This document shows, piece after piece, positions 25,475-34,762 of a stretch of 64,000 bases of DNA. The notes under the pieces are model-generated. The model had not been told where the DNA came from. It made no database searches and worked only from the letters and a program-made list of their open reading frames with translations. The position numbers were made by a program, and so were the translations under genes. This DNA is from Chloracidobacterium sp. (GTDB taxonomy: Bacteria; Acidobacteriota; Blastocatellia; Pyrinomonadales; Pyrinomonadaceae): positions 248,001 to 312,000 of the forward strand of contig JADKKB010000007.1 in the NCBI GenBank assembly GCA_016720705.1, in the 5' to 3' direction. Each line of letters opens with the position of its first letter. The first letter of the stretch is position 1.

Positions 25475-27127
25475 ATGAAAATGACTGCAATGATCGCCGT
25501 TACCATTCTGGTATTTGCTGCCTCAATTTCAGCTCAAAATCGGTTCGATGGATATAACGTTATCGTCGATGCCGCTCGGACGCACACAAAAGCGACTTGC
25601 GCGGTTCGATATGTACCGCCTGCGACGACCATTACGATCACTGACCTAAACCCATCGACAGCGATGAAGGTTTCGTCGTGCGGCGGTTCCGGGGCATCGC
25701 TGATACAAAAGACATCCACGACTGCACAAGTTCGTGCTGCCGACACCGACTACAAGTGGTGCTTTCAGGGCGAGGACAAGGCATATCGCATTTCATTTCA
25801 AGGCGATCAGTATTCGGGCCCAATAACCTATATCGTTGCCGCAAAATCCGATGAGCGGTCGCGCGGATTTTATAATATCCGCGATTTTGGTGCTGTCGGT
25901 GACGGCCAGACCGACGACACGATCGCGTTTAAGAGTGCGATGGCCGCGTTGGCTACGGATAATGGCGGCACGCTAACGATTCCCGACGGCGACTATGTGA
26001 TCACCTCGCCGGTGACGGTCCCTTCCGGCGTGATCATTCAGGGAACGAACGGTCTCCATTCGATGGCATCGACCAGTGATCTGACTCGCAAGAACCCAGC
26101 CCGAATTACTCTACGCGGTGCAAAAACGTCGCTGTTCCGCATCGGAGAATGCACTGAAAACGTGTCATTCAGGGATATTGAGCTTTTTTCCCAAAGCAAC
26201 GATGACACTAACGGCTTCGAAGCCTACGGTGCATTCATCTCATCCCAGGGCTTTAATTTTGATCGGGTCACATTTCAGAATTTCAATCGTGGCATTAACG
26301 CCTATGGACTACCGCAGACAAACCTCGCATGGCAATTTGACTACGTCAAGATCAACGCTTGTCGATTTATATTTAACCGGGACACAGGACTTTTTGTGAA
26401 CTCCCGCAATACTGACTGGAAGATAACGGGTAGCCTTTTCGTCAATCCGCGAAAGCAGAACGGACAAAATGCCAACTCGATGCACTTTGAAAGGGTCGGA
26501 ATGGTATTGATCGAGGACACCTTCAGCGGAGGCTTTTCAAACGCACTCGGCGGTACCTTTATCAACATACTCGATAGCGGAACAACGACGATCATCGGGT
26601 CGCAAGCCGAGGCGATGACCGCTTCGATCGTGTACAACGCTGTGGAAAATCCCAATGCGGGCGACTATTCTTATCCGATCACGATCGTTAACTCGATCTT
26701 TGAGGATCCGATCATTTTCAAGGCTCGCCGCACCCTCGTCTCAACCGGCAGTTTGTATGGAGCTAAGACGTGGTCGGCCGATAATCGCGTCCGCGTTTAT
26801 TCGACCGGCGACCGATTCTGCTACGACGGCTACATTCTAGGTTGTCGCGGTTTAGGCAAGTCCAATTTTGATCGAGCTACCGTCGTCTTTATGACCGGCC
26901 AACCGTCGGAAGGCCAGGTCCAAGGCCACCCGACATTCTTTGGTACCGACGTCCAGTTCGGCTCCGGTGTCCAGTTCCCCGCAATGCCGGTCAACACTCT
27001 GCCCGCCGGCAAACCAAACGGAACAATGGTCTACTGCTCCGACTGCCGCCGCTCAACCACCCCCTGCCAAGGCAACGGTAACGGAGCCCCGGCAATGATG
27101 GCGGGGAATCAGTGGAGTTGTTTATAG
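25475..27127 (+). CDS. Secreted right-handed beta-helix protein (pectate lyase 3 type)
   Basis: A 550-residue exported protein. Signal peptide MKMTAMIAVTILVFAASISA (before QNR). An N-terminal domain of about 115 residues with paired Cys (ATCAVRY, SSCGGSG, YKWCFQG) precedes a pectate-lyase-superfamily beta-helix that opens with YNIRDFGAVGDGQTDDTIAF and TIPDGDYVITSPVTVPSGV. Such domains occur in polysaccharide lyases, GH28-like hydrolases and phage tail spikes. Catalytic residues cannot be assigned. Four Cys near the end (FCYDGYILGC; YCSDCRRSTTPC) suggest disulfides. No linked carbohydrate operon is seen. Confidence 0.85.
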   Translation: MKMTAMIAVTILVFAASISAQNRFDGYNVIVDAARTHTKATCAVRYVPPATTITITDLNPSTAMKVSSCGGSGASLIQKTSTTAQVRAADTDYKWCFQGEDKAYRISFQGDQYSGPITYIVAAKSDERSRGFYNIRDFGAVGDGQTDDTIAFKSAMAALATDNGGTLTIPDGDYVITSPVTVPSGVIIQGTNGLHSMASTSDLTRKNPARITLRGAKTSLFRIGECTENVSFRDIELFSQSNDDTNGFEAYGAFISSQGFNFDRVTFQNFNRGINAYGLPQTNLAWQFDYVKINACRFIFNRDTGLFVNSRNTDWKITGSLFVNPRKQNGQNANSMHFERVGMVLIEDTFSGGFSNALGGTFINILDSGTTTIIGSQAEAMTASIVYNAVENPNAGDYSYPITIVNSIFEDPIIFKARRTLVSTGSLYGAKTWSADNRVRVYSTGDRFCYDGYILGCRGLGKSNFDRATVVFMTGQPSEGQVQGHPTFFGTDVQFGSGVQFPAMPVNTLPAGKPNGTMVYCSDCRRSTTPCQGNGNGAPAMMAGNQWSCL

Positions 27128-27209
27128 TAGACACCTACAAGGACTGTCGCCAAATGCTCGGATTTGGATACATAGTTTACTTCTCCCCTGCAGAAAACCG
27201 GAGGTGAAT

Positions 27210-29267
27210 ATGTTTGTATTACGTAATCGATTGACGTTGCCTGATAAGTCTAGAAAGCGGGCATCATTCTGGGTCGTGCTTTTGCCGTTTGTCGCAATCG
27301 CTTTTTTTGCTACTACACTAATTGCCCAGAACACGCGCGCCATTAAGAAAAAACAGGTTGTTAAACCAACAATTTCGGGGCGCACGTCTGCAAACTCGAG
27401 CAAGATGAGGATAAAGGTTCGCAAGAACGATGTGTCTAGATTTGAGGTTCGAACAGGGACCCCTTCAAGTCCAGCGAGTTTCAATGACGACACTCGTTCG
27501 CTTTCGGACGAAGTCACAAACGAGATGAGACAGTTGTTCAATAGTCGCCCGGAATTTGAGTTCGAAACACCTAAAACGGGAAAGACAGAGATCGTACCAA
27601 CAGACCGAACCTTGGCCAGGCCGGACATCATTCCGCTCGCGCCGATGCCGACCCCTGCACTTACCTTCAATGGGATGAATCTTACGGCAAACGGAGCAGG
27701 TTGGCCGCCCGATACGGTTGGCGATGTCGGGGTAAATCACTATATTCAAGCAGTAAACTCGTCAGTTCGAATCTTCAATAAGGCCGGCACGACACTGTCT
27801 ACATTCACGTTTGCATCCTTATGGGCGGCAGCGGGATCGGGGACGCCTTGTGATACGGGCAATAAAGGCGACCCGACCGTTGTGCATGACCCGAACACCG
27901 GCAGGTTCGTCGTGGCCGACTTTGCATGGAGCAATACTAAGGACGGCCCCTACTACGAATGTGTAGCCGTATCAAAAACCAGCGATCCAGTCGTGGGTGG
28001 TTGGTGGCTTTATGCTATCCGATCAGATGACGCTACACATCCATGGCTACCGGATTATCCCAAAATGGGCATTTGGCGCGACGCACTATATATGGGCACC
28101 AATATGTTCGATTGCACAAATTCATCATGTTCGGCAGCGACGTACCAAGGGGCCCGAGCATACGCCTTCAATTTTGCAAAAATGGCAGCCGGACTAACTC
28201 TTACTGCCAATGATGTTCAGGTAGTAGATATGGGCTCCAGCCGATTTACCGTAATCCCTGCTAATTATCGCGGCACCCTGCCGCCGCCGAGTACTCCAGC
28301 CTACTTTGTGGGTGAATCAGGGTCGCTATACGCATTCGAAGTGTTCAAGTTTAGTGTTAATTTCACCACACCTGCACTTTCTACCTTCAGTGGACCGACA
28401 AATGTAACCCAGTCGAGTTACACGGTCGGGTCCGCCACCTCTCCAGTTCCGGCAGGGGGGAGCGGTTCGATCGAAACGCTTAACGAGCGGATGATGATGC
28501 AGGCACAATATCGAAATATCAGCGGCGTCGAGTCCGTGTGGGTTAACCATTCGACCGGCACGGCTTCCACCAGCACTCCGGTTAGCATTCAATGGGCCCA
28601 GATCAATGTTACAGGCGGCACTGTGGTAACAACTCCCGTCCAACAGCAAATTTTTAATAATGGAGCCGACGGCGTAAATAGGTTTATGGGATCTCTTGCA
28701 GTTGATCGATTAGGAAATATGGCGATCGGATATACTGCCGCCAGTTTGACGTTGGCTCCGGATATCAGATATGCAGGCCGGCTCGCGAGTGACACGCCGG
28801 GGACATTGCCGCAAAGTGAGGTCACATTGCTACCGTCCGTGGCTCGCAGTGTTCAAACGACCTATACGCGATGGGGTGATTACAGTTCTATGTCGGTGGA
28901 CCCTGTGGATGATTGCACGTTTTGGTATACCAATCAGTACTACGCCGCTGTAGGAACGGACTGGAATACTCGTGTCGGTAAATTTGTCTTCCCAGGATGT
29001 AGCTCTCCCACCGCAGGAAATGTTATTGTATCCGGTCGCGTTTTACTAGCGAACGGAATCGGTGTAAGCGGAGCATCCGTCACAATCGCCTCCCCTGACG
29101 GGTCAACCAGAAGCGTGCTGTCGTCACCGCTTGGTTATTACAGTTTTACCGGCATCGAGTCAGGCCAATCATACATCGTTCAGGTTTCGTCCAAACGATT
29201 TAGTTTTACATCGAGAGTCCTGACGGTAGACAACACAATCGAAAATCTAGACTTCGTCGCACAATAA
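27210..29267 (+). CDS. Large secreted protein with C-terminal carboxypeptidase-regulatory-like domain
   Basis: About 685 residues. ATG 27210 is preceded by the near-perfect SD GGAGG (27200-27204), which decides against the GTG two codons upstream. A membrane/signal segment (VLLPFVAIAFFATTLIAQ) lies at about residues 25-42. The middle is a WD/propeller-like, Trp/Gly/Asn-rich region with WPPDTVGDVGVNHYIQAVN, DPTVVHDPNTGRFVVADF and WGDYSSMSVDPVDDCTFWY, a pattern shared by secreted bacterial proteins of unknown role. The last 80 residues (VSGRVLLANGIGVSGASVTI to the end) are a CarboxypepD_reg-like beta-sandwich. I do not know its function. It ends at a shared terminator with gyrA. Confidence 0.8.
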   Translation: MFVLRNRLTLPDKSRKRASFWVVLLPFVAIAFFATTLIAQNTRAIKKKQVVKPTISGRTSANSSKMRIKVRKNDVSRFEVRTGTPSSPASFNDDTRSLSDEVTNEMRQLFNSRPEFEFETPKTGKTEIVPTDRTLARPDIIPLAPMPTPALTFNGMNLTANGAGWPPDTVGDVGVNHYIQAVNSSVRIFNKAGTTLSTFTFASLWAAAGSGTPCDTGNKGDPTVVHDPNTGRFVVADFAWSNTKDGPYYECVAVSKTSDPVVGGWWLYAIRSDDATHPWLPDYPKMGIWRDALYMGTNMFDCTNSSCSAATYQGARAYAFNFAKMAAGLTLTANDVQVVDMGSSRFTVIPANYRGTLPPPSTPAYFVGESGSLYAFEVFKFSVNFTTPALSTFSGPTNVTQSSYTVGSATSPVPAGGSGSIETLNERMMMQAQYRNISGVESVWVNHSTGTASTSTPVSIQWAQINVTGGTVVTTPVQQQIFNNGADGVNRFMGSLAVDRLGNMAIGYTAASLTLAPDIRYAGRLASDTPGTLPQSEVTLLPSVARSVQTTYTRWGDYSSMSVDPVDDCTFWYTNQYYAAVGTDWNTRVGKFVFPGCSSPTAGNVIVSGRVLLANGIGVSGASVTIASPDGSTRSVLSSPLGYYSFTGIESGQSYIVQVSSKRFSFTSRVLTVDNTIENLDFVAQ

Positions 29268-29286
29268 TAGCTCAAATGGAGCAATA

Positions 29287-29320
29287 AAAAAGAGCCTCGC
29301 CGATCGGCGAGGCTCTTTTT
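29287..29320. terminator. Bidirectional terminator between secreted protein and gyrA
   Basis: GAGCCTCGCC GATC GGCGAGGCTC forms a 10-bp perfect stem flanked by A5 on one side and T5 on the other, so it can stop transcription from both convergent genes. Confidence 0.93.
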
Positions 29321-29344
29321 ACTTTCTACAGGTCGGCTATCCGA

Positions 29345-31885
29345 CTAATCGTCTTCTTCGTCCATCGCTAGCAGCGAGGCTGAGGTTACGAGGTCGTCTT
29401 CGCCGCATTTGATGAGCGTGACGCCCTGGGCACTACGACCAGTTTCGCGGATCTTGTCGACGCCCAAGCGTATCAATTTGGCCTGTTGGGTGATGATCAT
29501 GATCTCGCTGTCGTCCTCGACCGGAAATGCCGCAACGACCTTGCCGGTCTTTTCGGTCGTCTTCATATTGATGACGCCGATGCCGCCGCGTTTCGTCAGG
29601 CGATAGCTATCGACCGTCGTCTGCTTGCCAAAGCCCTTTTCAGAAACCGAAAGGATCTTTTCAGTCCCCTCGGGTGAGACGGCACATACTGAAACAACGA
29701 AGTCACCTTGCCTGAGATTTACGCCACGCACGCCGCGTGCGACGCGTCCCATCGGGCGAACGTCAGACTCGTTAAACTTCACAGCCATTCCGTCGTGTGT
29801 TGCGATAAATATCTGCCGCTTTCCGTCGGTGCGGATGATATCGAGCAGTTCGTCACCCTCGTCGATGTTGATCGCATTGATGCCCGAGGCACGAATGTTC
29901 TGGTAATCGGCTAATGACGATTTCTTGATAATGCCCTGCTTGGTGACCATCGTCAGATAGATCTCCTCAGCAAAGTCGCGAACCGGCATAACTGCCACCA
30001 GTTTGCGTTCTTGGGAGAGTTGTACGAGATTTACCACGGCCTTGCCGCGTGCTGACGTATCGCCCTCAGGGATCTCGTGGACCTTCATCTTAAAGACCTG
30101 GCCATCATCGGTGAAGATCATCAGATAAGCGTGTGTCGAGGCAATAAATAGATGCTCGACAAAGTCTTCATTCTTCGCCTTAGCCCCGAGACGTCCCTTG
30201 CCACCACGTCCCTGACGGGTGTACGCCGTCACGGGCGTACGCTTGATGTAGCCGGCATTGGTGACCGTGATCGCCACGTCTTCGTCGGGAATCAGGTCCT
30301 CGATACTCAGTTCGACTCCGGCATCCACGATAACGGTCCGCCGTTCGTCACCAAAAAGTCGTTTGACCTCGATGAGTTCATCCGTAATGACCTGACGTAA
30401 AACGCTTTCGTTTTGGAGAATATTTTCGAGTTCGGCAATGTACTTGATGATCTCGGCATATTCGTCGAGAATCTTCTGACGTTCGAGCGCCGACAGGCGA
30501 CGCAACTGCAGATCAAGGATCGCCTGCGCCTGTATGTCTGAAAAGTCCAGACTCGTGATGACCTTATGCAATTCTTTGACGAACTGCTCTTTCGACTTGT
30601 CGCCGGTGACACCGCGCCACGATGCTATTTCGCCTGCGGTCGCGAGATTTGCGGTCAGCCACTGCCTGGCTTCATCCACCGAACGCGAGTTGCGAATTGT
30701 CGGGATTATGTAATCCAGTGCGTCGATCGCCTTATTCAAGCCCTCTAAAATATGAGCCCGTGCCATCGCCTTTCGCAGATCAAACTCGGTCCGGCGCCTG
30801 ACCACTTCGCGGCGAAATTCGACAAAGGCCTCGAGCATCTGCTTGAGCGTCAGTACCTTTGGTTGGCCGTCGACGATAGCGATGCTGATGATGCCGAATG
30901 ACGACTGCATCGGCGTCAGTTTGTAAAGCTTGTTGAGGACGACCTGCGGGACAGCATCGCGCTTTAGCTCAATGACGATGCGCATACCTTCGCGGTTGGA
31001 TTCGTCGCGGATCTCGGAGATACCGTCGAGGCGCTTTTCGTGAACCAGCTCCGCGATCTTTTCGATCAAGCGTGCCTTATTGACCTGATACGGCAGTTCG
31101 GTGATGACAACCGCGTCCTTCACCCTATCGCCGCGGCCGATCTCGTCAACTACCGCCCGTGCTCGAACCTGAATAATCCCTCGGCCGGTCTTATATGCAC
31201 GGTGAATTTCCTCGCGGCCATAAATAAATCCGGCGGTCGGAAAGTCAGGCCCCGGAACAAATGTGATCAATTCGTCGATCGTTATCGCCGGGTTGCGGAT
31301 CAGTTCGATCGTCGCTTCTAATATTTCAGTTAAGTTGTGCGGCGGTATCTTTGTCGCCATTCCGACCGCGATGCCTTCGGAACCGTTAACGAGTAGGAGC
31401 GGTATTCGCGTCGGCAAAACCTTTGGCTCAGACAGCGACTCGTCGTAATTCGTCTGGAAATCAACGGTCTCCTTTTCGATATCATCGAGCACTTCGCCCG
31501 TGATCTTCGCAAGGCGAACCTCGGTGTAACGCATTGCTGCCGCATTATCGCCGTCGATCGACCCAAAATTACCCTGCCCGTCAACGAGCGGGTAGCGCAT
31601 TGAAAAGTCCTGCGCGAGTCTGACGACCGTATCGTAAACAGCTGTGTCGCCGTGCGGATGATATTTACCGATCGTATCGCCCACGATACGAGCACTTTTC
31701 TTGTACGGCTTGTTGTGGGTATTTCCAAGCTCGTTCATCGCCCACAATACTCGGCGATGAACCGGCTTTAACCCATCGCGAACATCCGGCAGTGCTCGGC
31801 CAATGATGACCGACATTGCATAGTCGAGATACGACCGCCGCATCTCGTCTTCGATATTGATCTGATTACGTTCTAGTGCGTCCAT
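29345..31885 (-). CDS. gyrA: DNA gyrase subunit A
   Basis: Breakage-reunion subunit of type II topoisomerase. I start it at ATG 31885 (MDALERNQINIEDEMRRSYL), typical for GyrA; 846 residues. The quinolone-resistance region reads HPHGDTAVYD, so Thr replaces the E. coli Ser83 and Asp87 is kept. The catalytic Tyr is in AMRYTEVRLAKI. The C-terminal beta-pinwheel carries the GyrA box as RQGRGGKG, which separates it from ParC. gyrB is not in the window. 221 bp separate it from the divergent PilZ pseudogene; I see no gene there. Confidence 0.97.
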   Translation of the reverse strand: MDALERNQINIEDEMRRSYLDYAMSVIIGRALPDVRDGLKPVHRRVLWAMNELGNTHNKPYKKSARIVGDTIGKYHPHGDTAVYDTVVRLAQDFSMRYPLVDGQGNFGSIDGDNAAAMRYTEVRLAKITGEVLDDIEKETVDFQTNYDESLSEPKVLPTRIPLLLVNGSEGIAVGMATKIPPHNLTEILEATIELIRNPAITIDELITFVPGPDFPTAGFIYGREEIHRAYKTGRGIIQVRARAVVDEIGRGDRVKDAVVITELPYQVNKARLIEKIAELVHEKRLDGISEIRDESNREGMRIVIELKRDAVPQVVLNKLYKLTPMQSSFGIISIAIVDGQPKVLTLKQMLEAFVEFRREVVRRRTEFDLRKAMARAHILEGLNKAIDALDYIIPTIRNSRSVDEARQWLTANLATAGEIASWRGVTGDKSKEQFVKELHKVITSLDFSDIQAQAILDLQLRRLSALERQKILDEYAEIIKYIAELENILQNESVLRQVITDELIEVKRLFGDERRTVIVDAGVELSIEDLIPDEDVAITVTNAGYIKRTPVTAYTRQGRGGKGRLGAKAKNEDFVEHLFIASTHAYLMIFTDDGQVFKMKVHEIPEGDTSARGKAVVNLVQLSQERKLVAVMPVRDFAEEIYLTMVTKQGIIKKSSLADYQNIRASGINAINIDEGDELLDIIRTDGKRQIFIATHDGMAVKFNESDVRPMGRVARGVRGVNLRQGDFVVSVCAVSPEGTEKILSVSEKGFGKQTTVDSYRLTKRGGIGVINMKTTEKTGKVVAAFPVEDDSEIMIITQQAKLIRLGVDKIRETGRSAQGVTLIKCGEDDLVTSASLLAMDEEDD

Positions 31886-32106
31886 GTTCAGTAATATTAG
31901 GAAACTAAGAGTCAAAAGTCCGCTAGATTTTTATTAAGCGAATCAAAAGTTAACAGCCGAAAAAAAGTGTGGATTAAGATCCAAATCTAATGTATTATCA
32001 AGTCTACAGGCTTGATAGCCTGCAACGCAACACCCTGAGACGTTCGCACTCAGTATCTCATCCTTTAGCATGTTTCATTTCAATCGATTTCTCGTGATAT
32101 GCAGTT

Positions 32107-33018
32107 ATGCCAGCCACTAAAACCTCGATTGAAAATCGTAGCTATTATCATTATTCGCTTAGGCTCGTCGTTCTGGCCAGGGTGAAATCTGGGCGCGGCG
32201 TAACATGGGAGGAATCAGCATAGGCCAAAGATGCTTCCGCGACCGGTGTCTGCTCTCACATGCGAAGGCCCATCAGGCGAGGCAGGATAGTACTGCTGTC
32301 GTTAGAGTTACCACCTGATATGCGCAGGTTTGACCAAGACAAAAAGGAGTACGCGGTATGGGTGATCGTTCGTCGGTGCATTCGTATCGCGGTTGGCACT
32401 ACGGAATCGAAATACGCAACTGCGTGCGCGTTTGTCGGCAAATCGCCGCCTTCAGGATTTGCTGAACACCCGACACGCATCTAAAGCATCTCGCGAGGTA
32501 AGTTCGGTCCCGATGGATTTTGTCAGGTAATTGATCCCGGTAGCCGGTTTCAGGGAGGTTCAGGCAGGGCCGAACGCCGAAAGGAAACTCGTTTTCCGAT
32601 TCCGGAGGATCTTGTCCTCGAGGTACGGGACGAGTCACACGACAGTATTTCGACCGAGGCCACAGTTACGACAAATATCAGTTTAGGCGGGGCGGTCGTT
32701 TTTACCCAGTTCGATTCGGAGCTTGGGTCGTTTGTAAGGGTCAAGAGCAAAAGGCACGACGTTGAGCTGCTTGCTATTGTACGTGGCCGACGCGAAGGTC
32801 CAGGAGACTCTTCCCGCCTTATTATCGAGTTCGTTGACCGGATATTTCCATTGGAAGGTATCGGTGAGAGGAACTTTGATGTGATTTCAATGCTCGGATT
32901 TAAGCTCCCGATATGGCCAGAAAACAAAAATCCAAACGAAACCGTACGAAACAAACAACTGCGCGACCGTCGCCGTCCCTCTGCCGCGTTTGCATCCGGG
33001 AAACATTTGATGAGTTGA
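32107..33018 (+). pseudogene. Double-PilZ gene with two in-frame stops
   Basis: One frame from ATG 32107 to TGA 33016-33018 aligns along its length with the intact gene at 33937-34692, broken only by TAG (32221-32223) and TAA (32482-32484); no frameshift is needed. First part: SLRLVVLARVKSGRGVTWEE, stop, then DASATG and MRRPIRRGRIVLLSLELP; middle: WVIVRRCIRI, CAFVGKSPPSGFAEHPTR; second PilZ: RRKETRFPIPEDLVLEV and TNISLGGAVVFTQFDSELGS, ending IFPLEGIG where the intact copy ends FFPLEGIE. The frame then reads on about 45 codons past the ancestral stop. Both c-di-GMP motifs are still readable, so decay is recent. The 3' end overlaps the next gene. Confidence 0.85.
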
Positions 33019-33692
33019 GGTTCGAAACCACCGAAGTGAGAATAGTGTCTCGGTTTGGCGCTTCTTTCGACTTATCCCGTGAATGCCGCGTAGGCACATT
33101 AATACAGCTTGAGCTCCCGCTCGAGCGAGAGCTTCGTGCTTTCAGTCACGATGACGAGTTATATAAAGTTATTGGCCTGATACAACATTCTCAAGTAGCC
33201 GCGAAAGGATCGAAATCCCTGTACGAAGTGAACGTGATGTTTATCGGAAGACATTTCCCTGATAGCTATTTTTCAAATCCGCTTCAGGCATATCGGTTAC
33301 AGCGCCAGAATGACGACGGCACATGGGATTTGACCGAATGCTCCAGCCAATACAAACATCGCCGTTTCCCAAGGATCAGGATCAAACTACAAGTTGAGAT
33401 CGGCCTGATCCAAAAAAACGAGCGGACGATTTTGAAAGAAAATACCGTGACCTGCGATATCAGTTCCGCCGGCGTGGCCGTAATCTCCAAGTTACCGGCG
33501 GAGGTCGGGGACAAGATCAAATTCGCTTGTGCAGACATGGACTTCTACGCGATCGCTGAAGTCCTGCGCCGGCGGAATCATTTTGGTCTCCAAGATATTC
33601 TTCATTTGAAATTCGTCGATTTTCACTTCCCGGTCGAGAGATTGATTTTCAGCCGGGTCGGGATGACGGCTAAGTCGGCAAGTGCCGCGTGA
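32913..33692 (+). CDS. PilZ-domain protein (type B, first copy)
   Basis: A 259-residue protein, paralogous to 34763-35662. The C-terminal PilZ domain has the c-di-GMP motif: RRFPR (RxxxR) near residue 149 and CDISSAG (DxSxxG) near residue 187. The N-terminal half is a PilZ-like domain lacking those residues (VSRFGASFDLSRECRVG). Homology to the paralogue begins only near residue 32; the first 32 residues (basic, KQKSKRNRTKQ) overlap the pseudogene's tail and do not resemble the other copy, so the true start or an old frameshift near 33,010 is open. It lacks the acidic C-terminal tail of its paralogue. Confidence 0.75.
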   Translation: MARKQKSKRNRTKQTTARPSPSLCRVCIRETFDELRFETTEVRIVSRFGASFDLSRECRVGTLIQLELPLERELRAFSHDDELYKVIGLIQHSQVAAKGSKSLYEVNVMFIGRHFPDSYFSNPLQAYRLQRQNDDGTWDLTECSSQYKHRRFPRIRIKLQVEIGLIQKNERTILKENTVTCDISSAGVAVISKLPAEVGDKIKFACADMDFYAIAEVLRRRNHFGLQDILHLKFVDFHFPVERLIFSRVGMTAKSASAA

Positions 33693-33936
33693 TCGAAATA
33701 CCGCGACCACTGCTTCGCAACAAAATACAAGCTTAGGTTCGCACCATTCCACGGGAATCTAATATCGAAAATTTTTGTAGTAATATTGTTCGATTTTGTA
33801 TATCATTAGGTTTAGTAGGTGAAGATCCTACCATCAGATTTCTTAACTACCCAAAAGAAAAGAACCCTACTTTTGACTCCTCGCTGGGTTCTCAATAAAA
33901 ACCAAAATATATCGAAACCTATTAGAGGACCGAAGA

Positions 33937-34692
33937 ATGGAACCAAGCGTCGCAGAAAAAGAGAATAGACGAATTCAGCGAATTTCGCTTCCGTTGCCCG
34001 TTAGAGTTGAGGTACTCGTCGACGGCACGGTCAATTGGAATGAGATCACGAGGCTTTCAGACGTTTCTGCTTTCGGTGCCGGTTTCAGTCTCAAACGACC
34101 AATCAAGCGCGGCCGCCTAATGTTGTTGACGATCCCTATGCCGCGACAGTTGCGGTGCTTCGATTACGGCGAAGCTCAATATCGTATCTGGGCATTAGTA
34201 CGCCGGTGTATCGCGATCGAACAACGCTCGGGCGAACCACTATTCTCCGTAGGCGTCGCATTTGTAGGCAAAAAGCCGCCCGAGGGCTATCACAGCCACC
34301 CAGCTCGGCTTTACGATACCACTCATCAGGAATCCGAAGGTCTTTGGCACCTTGTCGAGGCCGACCTTAATAAAGACGATAGTGACCTCCCAAAGGATCT
34401 AAGGCGTCAGACAAGATTTCACATTCCGGAATCGCTCATTCTCGAACTGATGGACGAGAACGGTGACGTTATAAAGTCGGAAACGACTGTCACCGAGAAC
34501 ATCAGCCTTGGCGGAGCCGCAGTGTTCACCCAATTTGACGTAGAGGCCGGATCTTTCATACGTGTTACCAGTCTGCGTCATAATATTCAGATAATCTCAG
34601 TTGTGCGAGGAAAGCGCGTCGGCCCGGACGGCATTACGCGACTGCACATTGAGTTTATCGATCGATTTTTCCCACTCGAGGGTATCGAATGA
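33937..34692 (+). CDS. Double-PilZ c-di-GMP receptor (type A, intact copy)
   Basis: A 251-residue protein with two PilZ domains, both with full c-di-GMP motifs. Domain 1: RRIQR (residues 9-13) and DVSAFGAGF (near 40-48). Domain 2: RRQTR (near 152) and NISLGGAAV (near 188). The linker between carries VALVRRC-like and VGVAFVGKKPPEGYHSHPAR. PilZ proteins transmit c-di-GMP levels to motility, exopolysaccharide or secretion machinery; no partner is encoded nearby. SD GAGG lies 9 nt before ATG. Its 245-bp upstream region holds a weak hairpin (GAACCC ... GGGTTC) and AT-rich sequence but no gene. Confidence 0.88.
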   Translation: MEPSVAEKENRRIQRISLPLPVRVEVLVDGTVNWNEITRLSDVSAFGAGFSLKRPIKRGRLMLLTIPMPRQLRCFDYGEAQYRIWALVRRCIAIEQRSGEPLFSVGVAFVGKKPPEGYHSHPARLYDTTHQESEGLWHLVEADLNKDDSDLPKDLRRQTRFHIPESLILELMDENGDVIKSETTVTENISLGGAAVFTQFDVEAGSFIRVTSLRHNIQIISVVRGKRVGPDGITRLHIEFIDRFFPLEGIE

Positions 34693-34762
34693 TATCTTTA
34701 AGAAACTAAACCCACAATGCCTCCCCAACCCCTTCTCCAAGGCATTATTTATGAGAAGTAAA

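Noticed and set aside
27122..27670. Minus-strand open frame over the start of the 27210 gene
   Set aside because: The plus-strand gene has a strong SD, signal segment and domain structure; the antisense frame has none.
29400..31730. Several opposite-strand frames inside gyrA
   Set aside because: All lie within a fully conserved gyrA and show no protein-like pattern of their own.
32221..32484. Stop-codon recoding (readthrough) in the PilZ gene
   Set aside because: Two different stops (TAG, TAA) in one gene, no special downstream structure seen, and intact paralogues with sense codons make a pseudogene far more likely.
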